Positions 9,700 through 22,365 of a stretch of DNA of 64,000 nt are shown one piece after another. The stretch comes from Cryptomeria japonica (Eukaryota; Streptophyta; Pinopsida; Cupressales; Cupressaceae), in assembly GCF_030272615.1 (NCBI RefSeq), contig NC_081409.1, positions 24,200,406 to 24,264,405 of the forward strand, given 5' to 3'. Made by a program: the position numbers and the translations under genes. The notes under the pieces are model-generated. The model was not told where the DNA came from. It worked only from the letters and a program-made list of their open reading frames with translations, and made no database searches. Position 1 is the first letter of the stretch; each line of letters opens with the position of its first letter.

Positions 9700-11754
9700 C
9701 CCACAACACTCAGTTGTGAAATGCCCTAGCTTACCACAATTGAAGCAAGTAGCATATGTTCTTCTTCTTCTTCTTCTTCCTCAGCCTTGGCCTCTTCCTC
9801 CCCTAAACTAGCCTTTGTCACTGTATAGCTCTAATTCTTGAGAATTTCGTATGGAGTTTGCATTTCTTTGATTCTACCATTGCAGTACTTTGTACCCATG
9901 GTCTTGAGCATATAGGGGTCTTTCCACCAGCCCTTTATCGTATGCCATATTTCTGTCATATCTATTGTCTTCTTTTATCCGAAACATCTGAGATGGACAG
10001 TCTTTTGTTTCATGGTCATCCCATTCTCCGCAAGTTCCATAACGAGTTTCCCGATTTCTTAATCGTTCTAAGGTCTACCCTTAGGACATCAACCCTCTTT
10101 TCCCCAATCTCCTTTGGACATTTATTCCATTTGTGTCCTTCCCTACCACAGTACGTACACCATATACTCGGCCTCTATGATCCCAATTCTTACTTCATAA
10201 GATCTTGTCTTAGATGCGATTGTTGGATTTCAAGTTCTAGTCGTTCTACTCTCTTATTTTCCCTCGCCTCCATTTTGTGCCATGATTGGTTCTCAATGCG
10301 GTAGGCCAACGTCACCAACTCTGAGTATGTCCTGAAGTCTATGTCATCCAAAGCCATTCTCACCTCTGGTTATACTGTGGAGATAAACCATTCCATCTTT
10401 TTTCTATTATTTAGAGGCTCTTCTAGTTTCTATATTACTTCTCTGAACTGTTTATCAAATTTTGTGATGGATTCATCCTCACATCGGGTCTGATGGATTC
10501 ATCCTCACATCGGGTCAATTCTCTTAACTTGCTTACCCTTTTAGTGGGGAGTTTGGAGGAGTCGAAGTTTTTCAAAAATGCATTCTTCACCTTATCCCAC
10601 TCTTTCTCATTTAAAGGACATGCTTTGCAGTACCACTTAAGAGGTTCACCTCTTAGGGAACCAATATAATCATACAATTTGGTATTATCTCGTGTTTATT
10701 CTTACTTTGCCAAAGTGATTCCATCAAGAAAATGTGTTTTGTTATGTCATTTGTATCTTTCTAAAAAAAGGGCATCTTTCTCATGTTTCTCATCTCCTCT
10801 TGATTTGAGGTTTCTTTGGTATTTGAAGTAATTAAAGTATTTGAGGTATTTTATGTAATTGAGGTATTACTTCCTTGATTTCTCCAATCAACAATATAGG
10901 TTGTCTACAAATTCAGTTTAGTTGTTTCTTTTTTCGATTCTTCTTCACTTATTGAACTTATTCTTGATATAGATGACTTTAGGGGCAACTCTTTCTCTAG
11001 GGTGATGTTTATTCACCTGTACCATTTCATCTCTAAAGGTAACTTCTCACTATCAAATAATATTGGTTCATACTTAACTACCATTTTCTTGGGAGTAAGG
11101 TAATTTCCCACTGCATCTTTGTTCAGCTCCCTTGCGACATCTTTGCCTTTTGACTGCTCCATCATTTTCTTGTTGCACCCACATCGGTGTGCTTAGCAAC
11201 AACCTCCTTGGTGCGAGTATCTCTCTTCTTCAAAATTATTTATATTAATTCTTTGGTTTCTCTTACACCTTTGTTATCTCCTTTTTCCATGTAATTTTGC
11301 TTTGAAATTCCATTAGTCTTCATATAGCCCATAGTTTAAAAATTTGAATAGTTGCATCTTTTAGGGATCCCTTGAGATCCCTCCTCCCTTTCCATTTGTC
11401 ATCCCCTTGAATGGTTTGCCATATATGATCTTTGTCTGGGAGAGGATGTTGATTGTCGTGAAGACAAGTATTGAGAGGCTTGTAGTTCACAACTAACCAT
11501 TTTTCCTCAAGCTCATTCCCATGTTCATCATACTTGGTAACATACATAGCATGACAGGAAAATGGTGAAGAGGGTGAAATCAATCCTTGGGCTAAAAGAT
11601 CTTCAATTTCCTTCTTACAAACCTTTGTTTCAACAAGACTCATTAGAAAATAGTTAGCCTTTGCCTTGGGTAACATTTCCTTTCCATCAACACCTTTCTT
11701 AAGTGGTAATCTGCATTCCAAATTTCGTGAATGTTTTCGCAGATCCTTAGTCAT
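9700..11754 (-). pseudogene. Decayed retroelement/pararetrovirus-like remnant (RT fragment plus gag with zinc knuckles)
   Basis: From right to left on the minus strand: 11754-11320 encodes an RT N-terminal segment with EIEDLLAQGLI.PS, MYVTKYDE and LVVNYKPLN. This wording is nearer to caulimovirid RTs than to gypsy RTs. A lysine-rich region follows, then 10677-10435, a gag-like block with LRGEPLKWYC and VKNAFLKNFD. CCHC knuckles follow at about 10165-10120 (CTYCGREGHKWNKC), near 10050-10000 (one Cys missing) and at 9762-9715 (CFNCGKLGHFTTEC). Many stops and frame changes interrupt it, and the RT catalytic YxDD region is missing. The order RT before gag suggests a rearranged or tandem insertion. 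Class is uncertain between an endogenous pararetrovirus and a Ty3/gypsy relative. Confidence 0.5.
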
Positions 11755-12189
11755 GACTGTGTTTTCAAATTTTTCTTTTATGCTTGAATATGAATATATT
11801 CACTTGGTTATGTACTGTCATTGGTAAAGAAATAGACAAATGTCATCTTTTCTTTTTTTGTTGTGATCCAAATATCAATAATCTTTGTTGTTGTGATTCA
11901 GTTGCATTGGCTGGAGAAAATCTTCCTAGTCTCCCTGTTGCATCTAAGTGACTGCAAAAACTTTGTCACCCTATTTCACAAATTTGTTTATCTTGATCTG
12001 AATCTTGAATATGTATGGGTATATAGCTCCTTGTATTGTCTCTCACAACTCCTGATTTATCATTGTAAGTCCTAATTGTGTAAGTCCCGCTTTGTTGGCT
12101 GATGTAAGGCATTTTTAAAGGACAAATTTAGGCAGTAAGACTTGCGAATTAAGTGAGGATTTGAGCGAAAGTTTGAGCGTACCGGTAAT
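11755..12189. other. Spacer, no gene recognised
   Basis: AT-rich sequence between the minus-strand remnant and the plus-strand pararetroviral remnant. No motif, repeat or reading frame of note was seen, apart from short open frames without features. Confidence 0.4.
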
Positions 12190-12606
12190 ATGGAGCTTTC
12201 AACCAGTAATCAAGATCAAATAGAGGCACGAAATATTGAGGTAAGTTTTACACACTTCTTTGCACAATCTGAACAAGACTTTTCATTGCAAAGTTCTTCT
12301 TCCAATGCATTAGATGATAATGATAGATTTGTTGATAAAGAGTTTAAAGTCCCTAAGATAAAAGCTGCAGAGATATATAGAGATATCCCTAAGGGTCTTA
12401 AATAGTATTTTTCTTACAAGTCCGTTAGTCATTGTAAGGTAGTTGAGTTAAAACATGTGGTAACTAATGGATCTGAGGGAAATCTAAAGTTATTCACTAA
12501 AATAGAAATTGGTGAACTCCAGCATCAAGCCAGAGCTGATCCCTGAAATTATCAGTATATGCATTTGTCATATGTTAGAATAGGGATCGTAGGTCATTAC
12601 AGGAAA
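12190..12606 (+). pseudogene. Endogenous caulimovirid-like remnant, movement-protein part 1
   Basis: The open frame 12190-12405 and its continuation past a stop read like the N-terminal part of a plant-virus movement protein of the 30K superfamily, as found in Caulimoviridae. These proteins widen plasmodesmata for cell-to-cell transport. The block is cut at 12611 by the chromovirus insertion and resumes after 20510, where a Leu-x-Asp-x-Arg-like motif typical of the superfamily follows. In-frame stops make it non-functional. The identification rests on motif style only, so it is moderate. Confidence 0.55.
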
Positions 12607-12611
12607 GGATT

Positions 12612-14210
12612 TGGTGCAGGAGCACCCTTCAAAGGGCTCCCACCATTTGGTTTTGATTGTGTTCTTGCTTCTTTAAGAAGCCATTGTATATAAAATAAGG
12701 GCCATGTGCTCATTGGTCTTAGTTTAGGTCCTAGTTGAGGTCCTAGGGTCATAAAGTCAAAGATGAGTTTTTCTTGAAAATAGAGGGTATGTGTGCCTTT
12801 GAGGTGTTTAGGGGTCCTTCTTAGCATAGTGGTGTCCTTAGGTTAGCCCAATATGGGTCTAGGAGTCAAGAAAAGCAACATTGAGAAAGTTGCTCAAAAG
12901 TTGTAAAAGTTGCATGACAACTTTTCAAAGTTGTCAAGCAACTTTTCCACCTAGAGGTCAAAATCTTTAGGTTAGCGTGGACAACCCTAATGTGGGCACA
13001 CGGACTGAGGAGAGGGTAGTATAAGTAGTTTCAAACCCTAAGATAATGGGTTGGATGTCAGATGTTGTGCGGCCCAAGCAAAGTGACTTGACTGTGACTG
13101 CAATTTTGTTGCCAGTCGGCACAAATGGAGTAAAGGAAGATTGTTAATGGATTGATTTTTGTGCAAAACTATGTGGAGTGTCTTGTATGGTGTATTCACT
13201 TTCATTTTGAGCATTTAGATTAGGTTTTGGTTTGTAAGTGAGGTGTGTTTGTAAATATTTTGTAAATTGCCTTCTCTTTGTCCAGTTTTGGACTGGTTTG
13301 TGTCAATGGGCTCATAACTCCATTCCCCATTGTGGAATCACCATGAAACCATGGGGAATGAGAGTATAGACCCTGTACTATAATTCAATGCAATCAGGGC
13401 CCTTGAAAATGCAAGGAGGCCATTTAAAGACCCACTCCTAGGTGAGACTGGACAGTGCCTGGCTAGGAAGGGTTAAGTTGCAGAGGTCTTGGAGAGCAAG
13501 GAAGATCAGAGGAGGAGGAACCCTTTGGAGGAGTTGTAGAGGGATGAGTAGAGCACCATTGGTGTGAAGGAGGAGCTTCCACCAATCCAAACAAGGTGGC
13601 AAGAGCATCAAACCTACACTGTGACCCTAACAGGCCTAAAAACCCTCTTAAAAAACCCTTAAAAACCTTAAAATCCACCTAGGGCAGTGTACGAACACTT
13701 GGAGGCCTAAAACTTGAAAAATTCTTGAGTCCTTGCCAAATGAATAGCAGGTCTTTTAGGAGGTTTCACAAGAAAATGCATCGTTTGTAAGAGGGAGCCC
13801 TAAAGGACCGAGTAGGAGGCTTAATTGGTCACAATCCTTGTAGCCCTATTTTGTAGGCAAAACGCAAAATAGTGGAATCGGTAAGGGGTTGAAAGCTTGA
13901 AACCTCTTGGGGGTAAATGAATGGGTGGAAAAACCATGTATTAAACCTGACCTATCCTTGCTAAGACCTAGGAAGGTGTGGAGCAAGCCAAACCCTTATT
14001 CGCCTAAGTAAGGGTTCTTGAATCTCATGAGTAGGTGAGACCTTAGGAGTAGTTTTTCAACTTGTTGGTGGGTGGATTGGGCAAGGTCAGGCGATTCCAC
14101 AAGCAGGGGAAGTCCTAGAGACCCTAGGGTGTGGTTAGAACACTTGGTGATCCAAGGAAAGGATCCAAGAGCATAGACTAGGCTAGTCTATCCCAAACCC
14201 CATCCCATCA
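12612..14210 (+). repeat. 5' LTR of the chromovirus
   Basis: 1599 bp, TG...CA, matched along its full length by 18907-20505. The border with the internal region is set by the divergence after ccccatcccat and by the primer binding site four bases downstream. Confidence 0.96.
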
Positions 14211-14213
14211 GAT

Positions 14214-14225
14214 TGGTATCAGAGC
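14214..14225 (+). other. Primer binding site (initiator tRNA-Met)
   Basis: TGGTATCAGAGC lies 3 bp after the 5' LTR. It is the standard complement of the 3' end of plant initiator tRNA-Met used to prime minus-strand DNA synthesis. Confidence 0.93.
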
Positions 14226-14250
14226 AAGTTAAAGATTTGGTGGATCGTGC

Positions 14251-17200
14251 ATGTCTCTATATACTGGTGAATCAGTAGGGGAGAGTAGAATGGTCACTAA
14301 TGCAGAGCTGGCTAGGGAGGTAGAAGAGCATAAGGAGAAGAATAGACTCTTTGAAGAAGCTATGAGTGAGATAAGGGATAAGCTGCAGGAAGTGGTGGAT
14401 CAGAGGACACAAGGACCTTGGGGTGAAGACACCAAGGATAAAGGCAAGAAAACTATGGACATAGATGACATTATACCTGAACCAGATCCCTTGTTCAATG
14501 AAGAACCATTTGTAAAGGCTATTAAGGCCTTGAACATCGAAGCTTTTGAAGGACTGCCACATTTCAGTGGGAGGATGGACATTGACACTGTCATGGAATG
14601 GATTGACGGTATGGAAAACCACTTTGAGTGTGAGGGAGTGACAGAGGCTCAAAAGGTTAAGGTTGTCAAATCAAGATTAAGGGGAGCAACTTTGACATGG
14701 TGGAAGTATCTGCAAGAAGAGAGAGTTAGCATGGGAAAGCTATCTATTGCCAATTGGAAGGCCATGGTGAGTAAGATCAAGGAGAACTACTTACCAGAGG
14801 ATTATGAAGTCCAACTTCATAAGAAGAGACAGGGGTTTAAGCAAAAAGACCTTGATGTGACCTCCTACACTAAAGAATTTCAAAAGCTTTGTCTTAGATC
14901 CAAAGTCCAAGAAGATGAATCTATTAAGGTGGCTAGGTATCTAAGCGGCCTAAAGTGGAACATTCAAGAGGAGATAAGCCTATGGACTCCTACTACTGTC
15001 CAAAAATGTCATCAACTTGCTGCCAAGGTGGAAGAGAGGAAAAAAAGGAAAGGAGACTCTAATACTAGGGGTAAAGGCAGAGGTAGGGATCAGATGAATC
15101 ACCGAGGTGGTTACCAAAGCAAGGCAAATGAGCAAAGGAACCAAGGAGAAGCCAAGTTGATTGAACATGGTAGTGAAACCAATCTTAGAGGAGGCCATTC
15201 TAGAGGAAGAGGGGCACAAGGTGGTCCAAGTAGGGGTAGAGGTAACGGCAGGGGTAACTCCTACTTTGCAACCATGAAAAGTTACAACTGTGGACAATTG
15301 GGACACCCGACATATAGATGCCTTGACAAACCTACCTCATCAAACAGTGGAAAGAGGGTTTCTTATGCACATGAAGACTCTTCTAGAAGCAAGACACCTG
15401 AGGTGGACCATATTGAATCAGAGATTGGAGAAAATCTAATGTTCAATAGGGTCTTGATAAGATAGCTAGTCAAGAATGAACCTAAGCATAGGAGAGCATT
15501 GTTTAGGGTGAGATGCAAGATTCTTGGTAAAGTTTGCAAGGTGATAGTTGATTCAGGGTCAACTGATAACATAATATCAGAGGAGGCAACCAATAAGTTG
15601 AAACTCACAAGGATACCCCACACTAACCCATACAAGGTGACTTGGTTGAATCATGAGCAGAGTGTACTTGTCAATGAACAGACTTGGGTAGAGTTCTCTA
15701 TTGGAGGATACAAGGATAAGATCCTTTGTGATGTGTTACCCATGGATGCCTGTCACCTATTGCTAGGTAGACCCTGGCAATTTGATAGGAAGGTGATCTA
15801 TGATGGAGAGGAGAACTCCATTTCCTTCAAGAAGGATAGCAAAACCTTTAAGATTCAATCTTTGATAGAGAATGAAGAGGGAACCTCAAGAACACCTAGT
15901 GTCTTATTGGCTACTGGTAAAGAGTTCTTACACTTGCTACATGAGGAGGAGATAGTAAGGTGTGCCATCTTTGTGAAGCCAAAGGAGGAGGAAGACAAGT
16001 TGCGAGCAGAGGTACCCAATGAGGTGAAGCAAATGTTGCAAGAGTATAAGGACATAGTGAGTGATGGAGCACTTGCAACACTCCCACCAAGAAGGTCTAT
16101 AAGCCATCAAATAGACTTTGTTCCCGGTACATCCCTACCTAACAATTCTGCATATAAGCTCACACCTGACCAAAACAAGGAGGTGGCAAGGCAAGTGCAG
16201 GAGCTATTGGAACAAGGACTGATTAAGAAGAGCATCAGCCCATGTGCAGTCCCGGTAGTGCTAGCATCAAAGAAGGGAGGCAAGTGGAGACTTTGCACTA
16301 ATTCAAGGGCAATCAATAGGATCACCATAAGGTATAGGTTTCCTATCCTAGAATAGAGGATTTGATGGACTGTTTAGGAGGTGCTATGTATTTTACCAAG
16401 TTGGACCTTAAAAGTGGTTATCACCAGATTAGAATTAAGGAGGGTGATGAGTGGAAGACTGCTTTCAAGACCACAGAAGGATTGTATGAATGGCTTGTGA
16501 TGCCATTTGGACTCACCAATGCCCCAAGAACCTTCATGAGGTTGATGAATGAGGTGTTAAAGGATTTCAAAGGCAGGTTTGTGGTGGTGTACCTAGATGA
16601 CATTCTCATCTATAGCAGAACCAAAGAGGAGCACCTTGAGCATTTGAGGTTAGTCTTAGAGAGTTTGCATGAGGAGAAGTTATCCATCAACTTAGAGAAG
16701 TGTGACTTCTTGAAGCAAGAGCTCGTCTACTTAGGATTTGTGGTGTCTAAGGGAACCTTGAAGATGGATCCAAGCAAAGTGGAGGCAATCTTGAATTGGC
16801 CTGCACCTAGAACATGGACTGAAGTTAGGAGTTTCCATGGTTTAGCTCAATTCTATGGGAAGTTTGTGAGGAACTTCAATGGCATATGTGCACTAGTCCT
16901 TGACACCATAAAAGGAGGCCTTAAAACTAAGTTTAAATGGATTGAGCAAGCTGACAAGGCATTTCGATTGTTGAAGCAAGAAGTAGCTACAAAACCTATC
17001 CTACTCCTACCTACTTTTGACAAGCTATTCACATTGGAGTGTGATGCAAGTGGAATTGCAGTAGGGGGTGTATTGAGTCAAGAGGAAAGACCTATGGCAT
17101 TTTTCAGTGAGAAGCTCAATGAAGCAAAGAAGAAGTACTCAGCCTATGACTTAGAGTTGTATGCATTAGTGCAGTCTCTTAAAAAATGCAGGCATTACCT

Positions 17201-18886
17201 ACTTCCAAAGGAATTTGTGGTGTTACAGACAACCAGACTTTGAGTTACATTAACACTCAAGAGAAGCTTAGCAATAGACATTTGGAATGGATGGAATACC
17301 TCCAATCCTTCACCTTCACCATTAAGCATAAGAAGGGGCAACTCAACAAGGTGGCAGATGCTTTAAGCAGGAAGTTGTTGACAGTTCAAGAACTACAGTT
17401 GTAGAGCATAGGAATAGAAGCTTTCAAGGACCTCTATGAAGGAGATGAAGACTTCTCATTAGCTTACAAGGTTTGCAAGGAGTTTGAGAACCATTTCCAT
17501 GGTGAGTATGCATATTACACTCTTCAAAATGGTCTCTTGTTCAAAGGTAATCAATTGTGTGTGCCAAGAGGATCCATGAGGGAAAACCTCATCCAAGAGA
17601 AACACAATGGTAGTTTAAGTGGACACTTTAGAGTCAACAAAACCTTGGATTTAGTACAAAGGTACTACTATTGGCCCAAGTTGCCAAGAGATGTGAAGAG
17701 GTATGTGGAGAAATGTAGTGTGTGTCAAAGGGCAAAAGGAGGATCAAGCAATGCTGGTCTCTATCAACCATTGCCAGTCCCTAATAGGCCTTGGGAATGT
17801 ATAAGCATGGACTTTGTAGTAGGACTTCCCAAGACAAATACAGGTATGGACAACATCTATGTGGTAGTAGATAGATTTTTCAAGATGAGCTATTTCATTC
17901 CATGTAAAACTACGCATGATGCTAGCTATGTTGCACATCTCTTCTTTAAGGAGATTGTGAGGATTCATGGACTCCCTTTAAGCATTGTTTCAGACAGGGA
18001 CAACAAGTTCATGGGCCATTTTTGGCAAACATTATGGAGGAGACTTGGAACTAACCTCTCATTTAGCTCAACTTACCATCCACAAACTGATGGTCAGATT
18101 GAAGTCATTAATAGGGTGTTAGGCAACTTGTTGAAGTGTTTAACCAAGGAGTATGGGCAGACATGGGATCTAATCATTCCTCAAGCAGAGTATGCATATA
18201 ATGACAGTGTAAATAGGACCTCTGGAAGAAGTCCTTTTGAGGTTGTTTATGGTAGACATCCAAGAGGAGTGTGTGAACTAAGGGAACTTGATTCCATGGA
18301 GATGAAGAGTGGGCAAGCAGAGGACTTGACTCAAACCATCAAGGAAGTCCAAGAGCAAGTCAAGAAAGTCATCCTTGAATCCACCCAAAAACTGAAGGCC
18401 AAAATGGATGAGAAAAGGAGAGATGTTTAGTTCAAGGTGGGTGACTATGTGATGGTCCATTTGAGAAAAGCTAGGATGCAAAGTGGTAAGCCTACCAAAC
18501 TGCAAATGAAGAGGGTAGGACCTTGTAGAATTCTAGCAAAATATGGTGAGAATGCCTACAAGGTTGATCTTCCTTTAGATTTAGCCATTTCACCAATCTT
18601 CAATGTTGCTGAATTGATCATGTACAAGGGAGAGATAGCAGGGCAGACTAAGAACCAAGCCAAGGTACTACAAGACTTGGATGTGAATGCCTTACCTCAA
18701 GTGAAGCAACCCATAGCAGAGGAGATCTTGGAGTCAAGGGTGAAGAAGTCTACTAGACACCAGGTCTACATGGAGCACTTGGTGAAATGGGCAGGTCAAC
18801 CTGTGTCTGAAGCTACTTGGGTGGAGGAGAGCAAGTTCAAGAAGCTTGGCGTTGATCCGGCTCTTCTCACTCCCCTAATTCCTTAG
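14251..18886 (+). pseudogene. Chromovirus gag-pol (Gag-PR-RT-RH-IN-chromodomain), disabled
   Basis: Starts at ATG 14251. Gag (404 aa, to 15465) has the retrotransposon gag domain and a basic Gly/Arg-rich tail. Its zinc knuckle is YNCGQLGHPTYRC, with Ser in place of the first Cys. Pol then follows: protease with the active-site triplet DSG at about 15550; RT with [13 protein letters not shown] and [11 protein letters not shown] (16560-16620); RNase H with LECDASG, TDNQ and ADALSRK; integrase with an HHCC finger ending CSVCQRAK, catalytic MDFVVG, SDRD and the Glu of DGQIEV; and a C-terminal chromodomain (about 18720-18850, HLVKWAGQ, EATWVEE). Five lesions: TAG at 15463-15465, a 1-bp loss near 16346, a 1-bp loss near 17225, TAG at 17402-17404 and TAG at 18428-18430. 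Frames otherwise match end to end, stopping at 18884-18886. Confidence 0.95.
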
Positions 18887-18894
18887 TTTGTTGC

Positions 18895-18906
18895 AGAGGG
18901 GGAGTA
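18895..18906 (+). other. Polypurine tract of the chromovirus
   Basis: AGAGGGGGAGTA lies immediately before the TGGTGCAG start of the 3' LTR. This is the expected place of the plus-strand primer. Confidence 0.88.
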
Positions 18907-20505
18907 TGGTGCAGGAGCACCCTTCAAAGGGCTCCCACCATTTGGTTTTGATTGTGTTCTTGCTTCTTTAAGAAGCCATTGTATATAAAATAAGGGCTAT
19001 GTGCTCATTGGTCTTAGTTTAGGTCCTAGTTGAGGTCCTAGGGTCATAAAGTCAAAGATGAGTTTTTCTTGAAAATAGAGGGTATGTGTGCCTTTGAGGT
19101 GTTTAGGGGTCCTTCTTAGCATAGTGGTGTCCTTAGGTTAGCCCAATATGGGTCTAGGAGTCAAGAAAAGAAACATTGAGAAAGTTGCTCAAAAGTTGCA
19201 AAAGTTGCATGACAACTTTTCAAAGTTGTCAAGCAACTTTTCCACCTAGAGGTCAAAATCTTTAGGTTAGCGTGGACAACCCTAATGTGGGCACACAGAC
19301 CAAGGAGAGGGTAGTATAAGTAGTTTCAAACCCTAAGATAATGGGTTGGATGTCAGATGTTGTACGGCCCAAGCAAAGTGACTTGACTGTGACTACAATT
19401 TTGTTGCCAATCGACACAAATGGAGTAAAGGAAGATTGTTAATGGATTGATTTTCATGCAAAATTGTGTGGAGTGTCTTGTATGGTGTATTCACTTTCAT
19501 TTTGAGCATTTAGATTAGGTTTTGGTTGTAAGTGAGGTGTGTTTGTAAATATTTTGTAAATTGCCTTCTCTCTATCTAGTTTTGGACTGGTTTGTGTCAA
19601 TGGGCTCATAACTCCATTCCCCATTGTGGAATCACCACGAAACCATGGGGAATGAGAGTACAAACCCTATACTATAATTCCATGCAAGAAGGGCCCTTGA
19701 AAATGCAAGGAGGCCATTTAAAGACCCACTCCTAGGCAAGACTAGACAGTGCCCGGCTAGGAAGGGTTAAGTTGCAGAGGTCTTGGAGAGAAAGGAAGAT
19801 CAGAGGAGGAGGCACCCTTTGGAGGAGTTGTAGAGGGGTGAGTAGAGCACCATTGGTGTGAAGGAGGAGCTTCCACCAATCCAAACAAGGTGGCAAGAGC
19901 ATCAAACCTACACTGTGACCCTGACAGGCCTAAAAACCCTCTTAAAAAAACCCTTAAAAATCTTAAAATCCACCTAGGGCAGTGTACGGACACTTGGAGG
20001 CCTAAAACTTGAAAAATCCTTGAGTCCTTGCCAAATGAATAGCAAGTCTTTTGGGAGGTTTCACAAGCAAATGCATCATTTGTAAGAGGGATCCCTAAAG
20101 GACCAGGTAGGAGGCCTAATTGGTCACAATCCTTGTAGCCCTATTTTGTAGGCAAAACACAAAATAGTGAAATCGGTAAGGGGTTGAAAGCTTGAAACCT
20201 CTTGGGGGTACATGAATGGGTGGAAAAACCATGTATTAAACTTGACCTATCCTTGCTAAGACCTACGAAGGTGTGGAGCAAGCCAAACCCTTATTAGCCT
20301 AAGTAAGGGTTCTTGAATCTCATGAGTAGGTGAGACCTTAGGAGTAGTTTTTCAACTTGTTGGTGGGTGGATTGGGCAAGGTCAGGGGATTCCACAAACA
20401 GGGGAAGTTCTAGAGACCCTAAGGTGTGGTTAGAACACCTGGTGATCCAAGGAAAGGATCCAAGAGCATAGACTAGGCTAGTCTATCCCAAACCCCATCC
20501 CATTA
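18907..20505 (+). repeat. 3' LTR of the chromovirus
   Basis: 1599 bp, the same length as the 5' LTR. The terminal CA is mutated to TA (…CCCATTA), and the TSD GGATT follows at 20506-20510. Confidence 0.96.
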
Positions 20506-20510
20506 GGATT

Positions 20511-22200
20511 GCCCATTATTGTCTTAATGTTGTTAAAAGATGCTAGAATTACCAAAACCTCCCATTCACTCTTAGGAGGAGCTTGTGATTCTATGGAAAA
20601 TGGACCAATCTGTTAGAGTATTCGGGTATTTACTTGATTAATTAAACAATATTTGTTTAATTATTTAAGTTCCCTTATCTCTTTTACACTTAAGCTAACT
20701 TTAGGTGCATAGTAATTAATTCTTTTATTAATTATTATGTGCAAGCCTAGGGTTTTCCGTTTTAGGGTTTCTTGACCTATTAAAGGTTGAGTTCTTTCTT
20801 TTCATTGCATGAAGAAGGATTATTATTGACAATACATTTTTGGAGATTATTGAGCTCTCATCTTTTGGAGCATATTTTTCCTATGTTTTTGTTCCTTCTG
20901 TGATTTGCTTCCTTGCTTCTCCTTGTAACGGGGTTTTCAGCTTGCAGAGATCATTTGGGCTCCTATGGTGTTGTATTTTCTCAACTCCAACACAATCTAT
21001 ATAAATTGTTCCTTGGATTATCTTGTTAGCCTTAAGGATGCAAATTTGGATGATGTCTTGACCTACCAATTCAAAACCATGAACTTGTTTATGAAAAACT
21101 AATCTATTGACCACTCTCTGAGATTGTTGGTCCATTACCGCTTGTATAATAAATCTCTTCCATTGATGATTAATCCTAGAAAGGCCTTATCTCCTGAGGA
21201 AGCCTTGTCTACAGTCTAGAAATCTACTATTCCAACAACCCAGCTGAGAGCCCCTCATGTGATTAAACATAAAGACATCAAAATGCCTACTTCATGGGCA
21301 CTTGAACTCTGGAGTGAGGATGCTCAACAAGAGAAACCTTCTCAACTGCAAGGGATTAGTATTCAAGAAATTGATTATAAAGCTATTCTGAACTTTTTTG
21401 TGCCACCTGTTACCCGCACTCAGTACTTGCATACTGAAAGGGTTTTCAATTATAACAAAGATAAAAGTTCATCAGCCTGAATGTCATTTGATGTTCCTCC
21501 ATCAACAGTTCAACTTGCACCTAGTTGGGAACACCTTTTTCAATTTCTAAAAGTGAAAAAATCCTATGTTGGGACCAAATATGTCTTCTTGTACTCATGT
21601 CCATTTCTCTGAATTAGAAAATGGTCTTATGAAATGTGAAAATTGTAATTTCATCTTCCAATCTGGGAAAGCCCGCATGATGTCCGACAAGACTGTTTCT
21701 TTTCCTGTTCCTGATATATCTCATCAGGACGACATGATTGTTGACACTCCTGCAGACAAATCTGTTATCCTTGGAATCCTTCCCTCGTTTAAGGATTTCA
21801 TGCAATATGATACTACATGCAAGTATCAAATAGAATTTTGGCCTCAACATGTTTCCGTTACTGGTGATCAACCCGTCTCTAGTCAGATCAAGTTGCTTAA
21901 TTAGTCTAACCTCTGCATGCACAAGAAAATGCTTCTTTCACAAGACCTTCGCTATCAGCAGCAAAGTCAACTCCTTACTCAACAACAGAACTTTGCTACC
22001 ACTCAGGCTAACATGCATTCCATTCTTGCTCAATTGCAAACCCTTGAAGTCCGTTTAACTGATGAATGAAAAACTTTTATTTATGCTGAAATCGCACGTC
22101 TTTGCGTTGATTACACCTTTTCAAGAGTAAAGAAGAAGCTTGGTGGGCCGAACAACAACAAACTCAATGCCAACATGAGCAACATTTAAAAGGTCTCAAG
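20511..22200 (+). pseudogene. Endogenous caulimovirid-like remnant, movement-protein part 2 and following region
   Basis: After the chromovirus the viral-like frame resumes (20511-20605), is cut by a 382-bp solo LTR, and resumes again at 20998. Frame-broken coding continues, with open pieces at 21259-21480 and 21566-21904. The 30K-type motif (hydrophobic strand, Gly, then Leu-Lys-Asp-Ala-Arg) spans the start of this part. Later blocks are polar and probably belong to the linker before the coat-protein region. Several stops are present, so no functional product is expected. Family assignment is by motif style only. Confidence 0.5.
20611..20992. mobile_element. Solo LTR, 382 bp, with TSD CAATC
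   Basis: TGTTAGAGTATTCGGG...CTCAACTCCAACA is bounded by CAATC at 20606-20610 and 20993-20997. The interrupted viral-like reading frame continues across the site once the LTR and one CAATC are disregarded, which supports the borders independently. No internal region is present, so it is the product of LTR-LTR recombination. Family not identified. Confidence 0.9.
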
Positions 22201-22365
22201 TCTGATGTTTCTACTATAGTAAAAATTATCCAGAGAATATACACTATTTCTCAAAGTATCAGTCAAACTACATTACACCTTGAAAATACTATAGTAAAAC
22301 AAGCTAAGGAAGTCAAAACACATATGTCTGCATTTATACTAGTCTCATCTCAACCATAAAAAAAT

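Larger units (their letters stand above)
12612..20505 (+). mobile_element. Full-length Ty3/gypsy chromovirus with chromodomain
   Basis: This is a complete LTR retrotransposon. The two LTRs are each 1599 bp (12612-14210 and 18907-20505), starting TGGTGCAGGAGC and ending CCATCA or CCATTA. The 5-bp target-site duplication GGATT flanks it at 12607-12611 and 20506-20510. A primer binding site, gag-pol region and polypurine tract are in the expected order on the plus strand. About 15 differences were counted by eye between the LTRs over the first ~600 bp, so the insertion is moderately old. It sits inside the caulimovirid-like remnant and is therefore younger than it. The chromodomain at the end of the integrase defines it as a chromovirus. 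Confidence 0.97.

Noticed and set aside
9858-10304. 148-aa plus-strand frame
   Set aside because: It is antisense to the zinc-knuckle gag remnant on the minus strand, where the CCHC motifs are readable.
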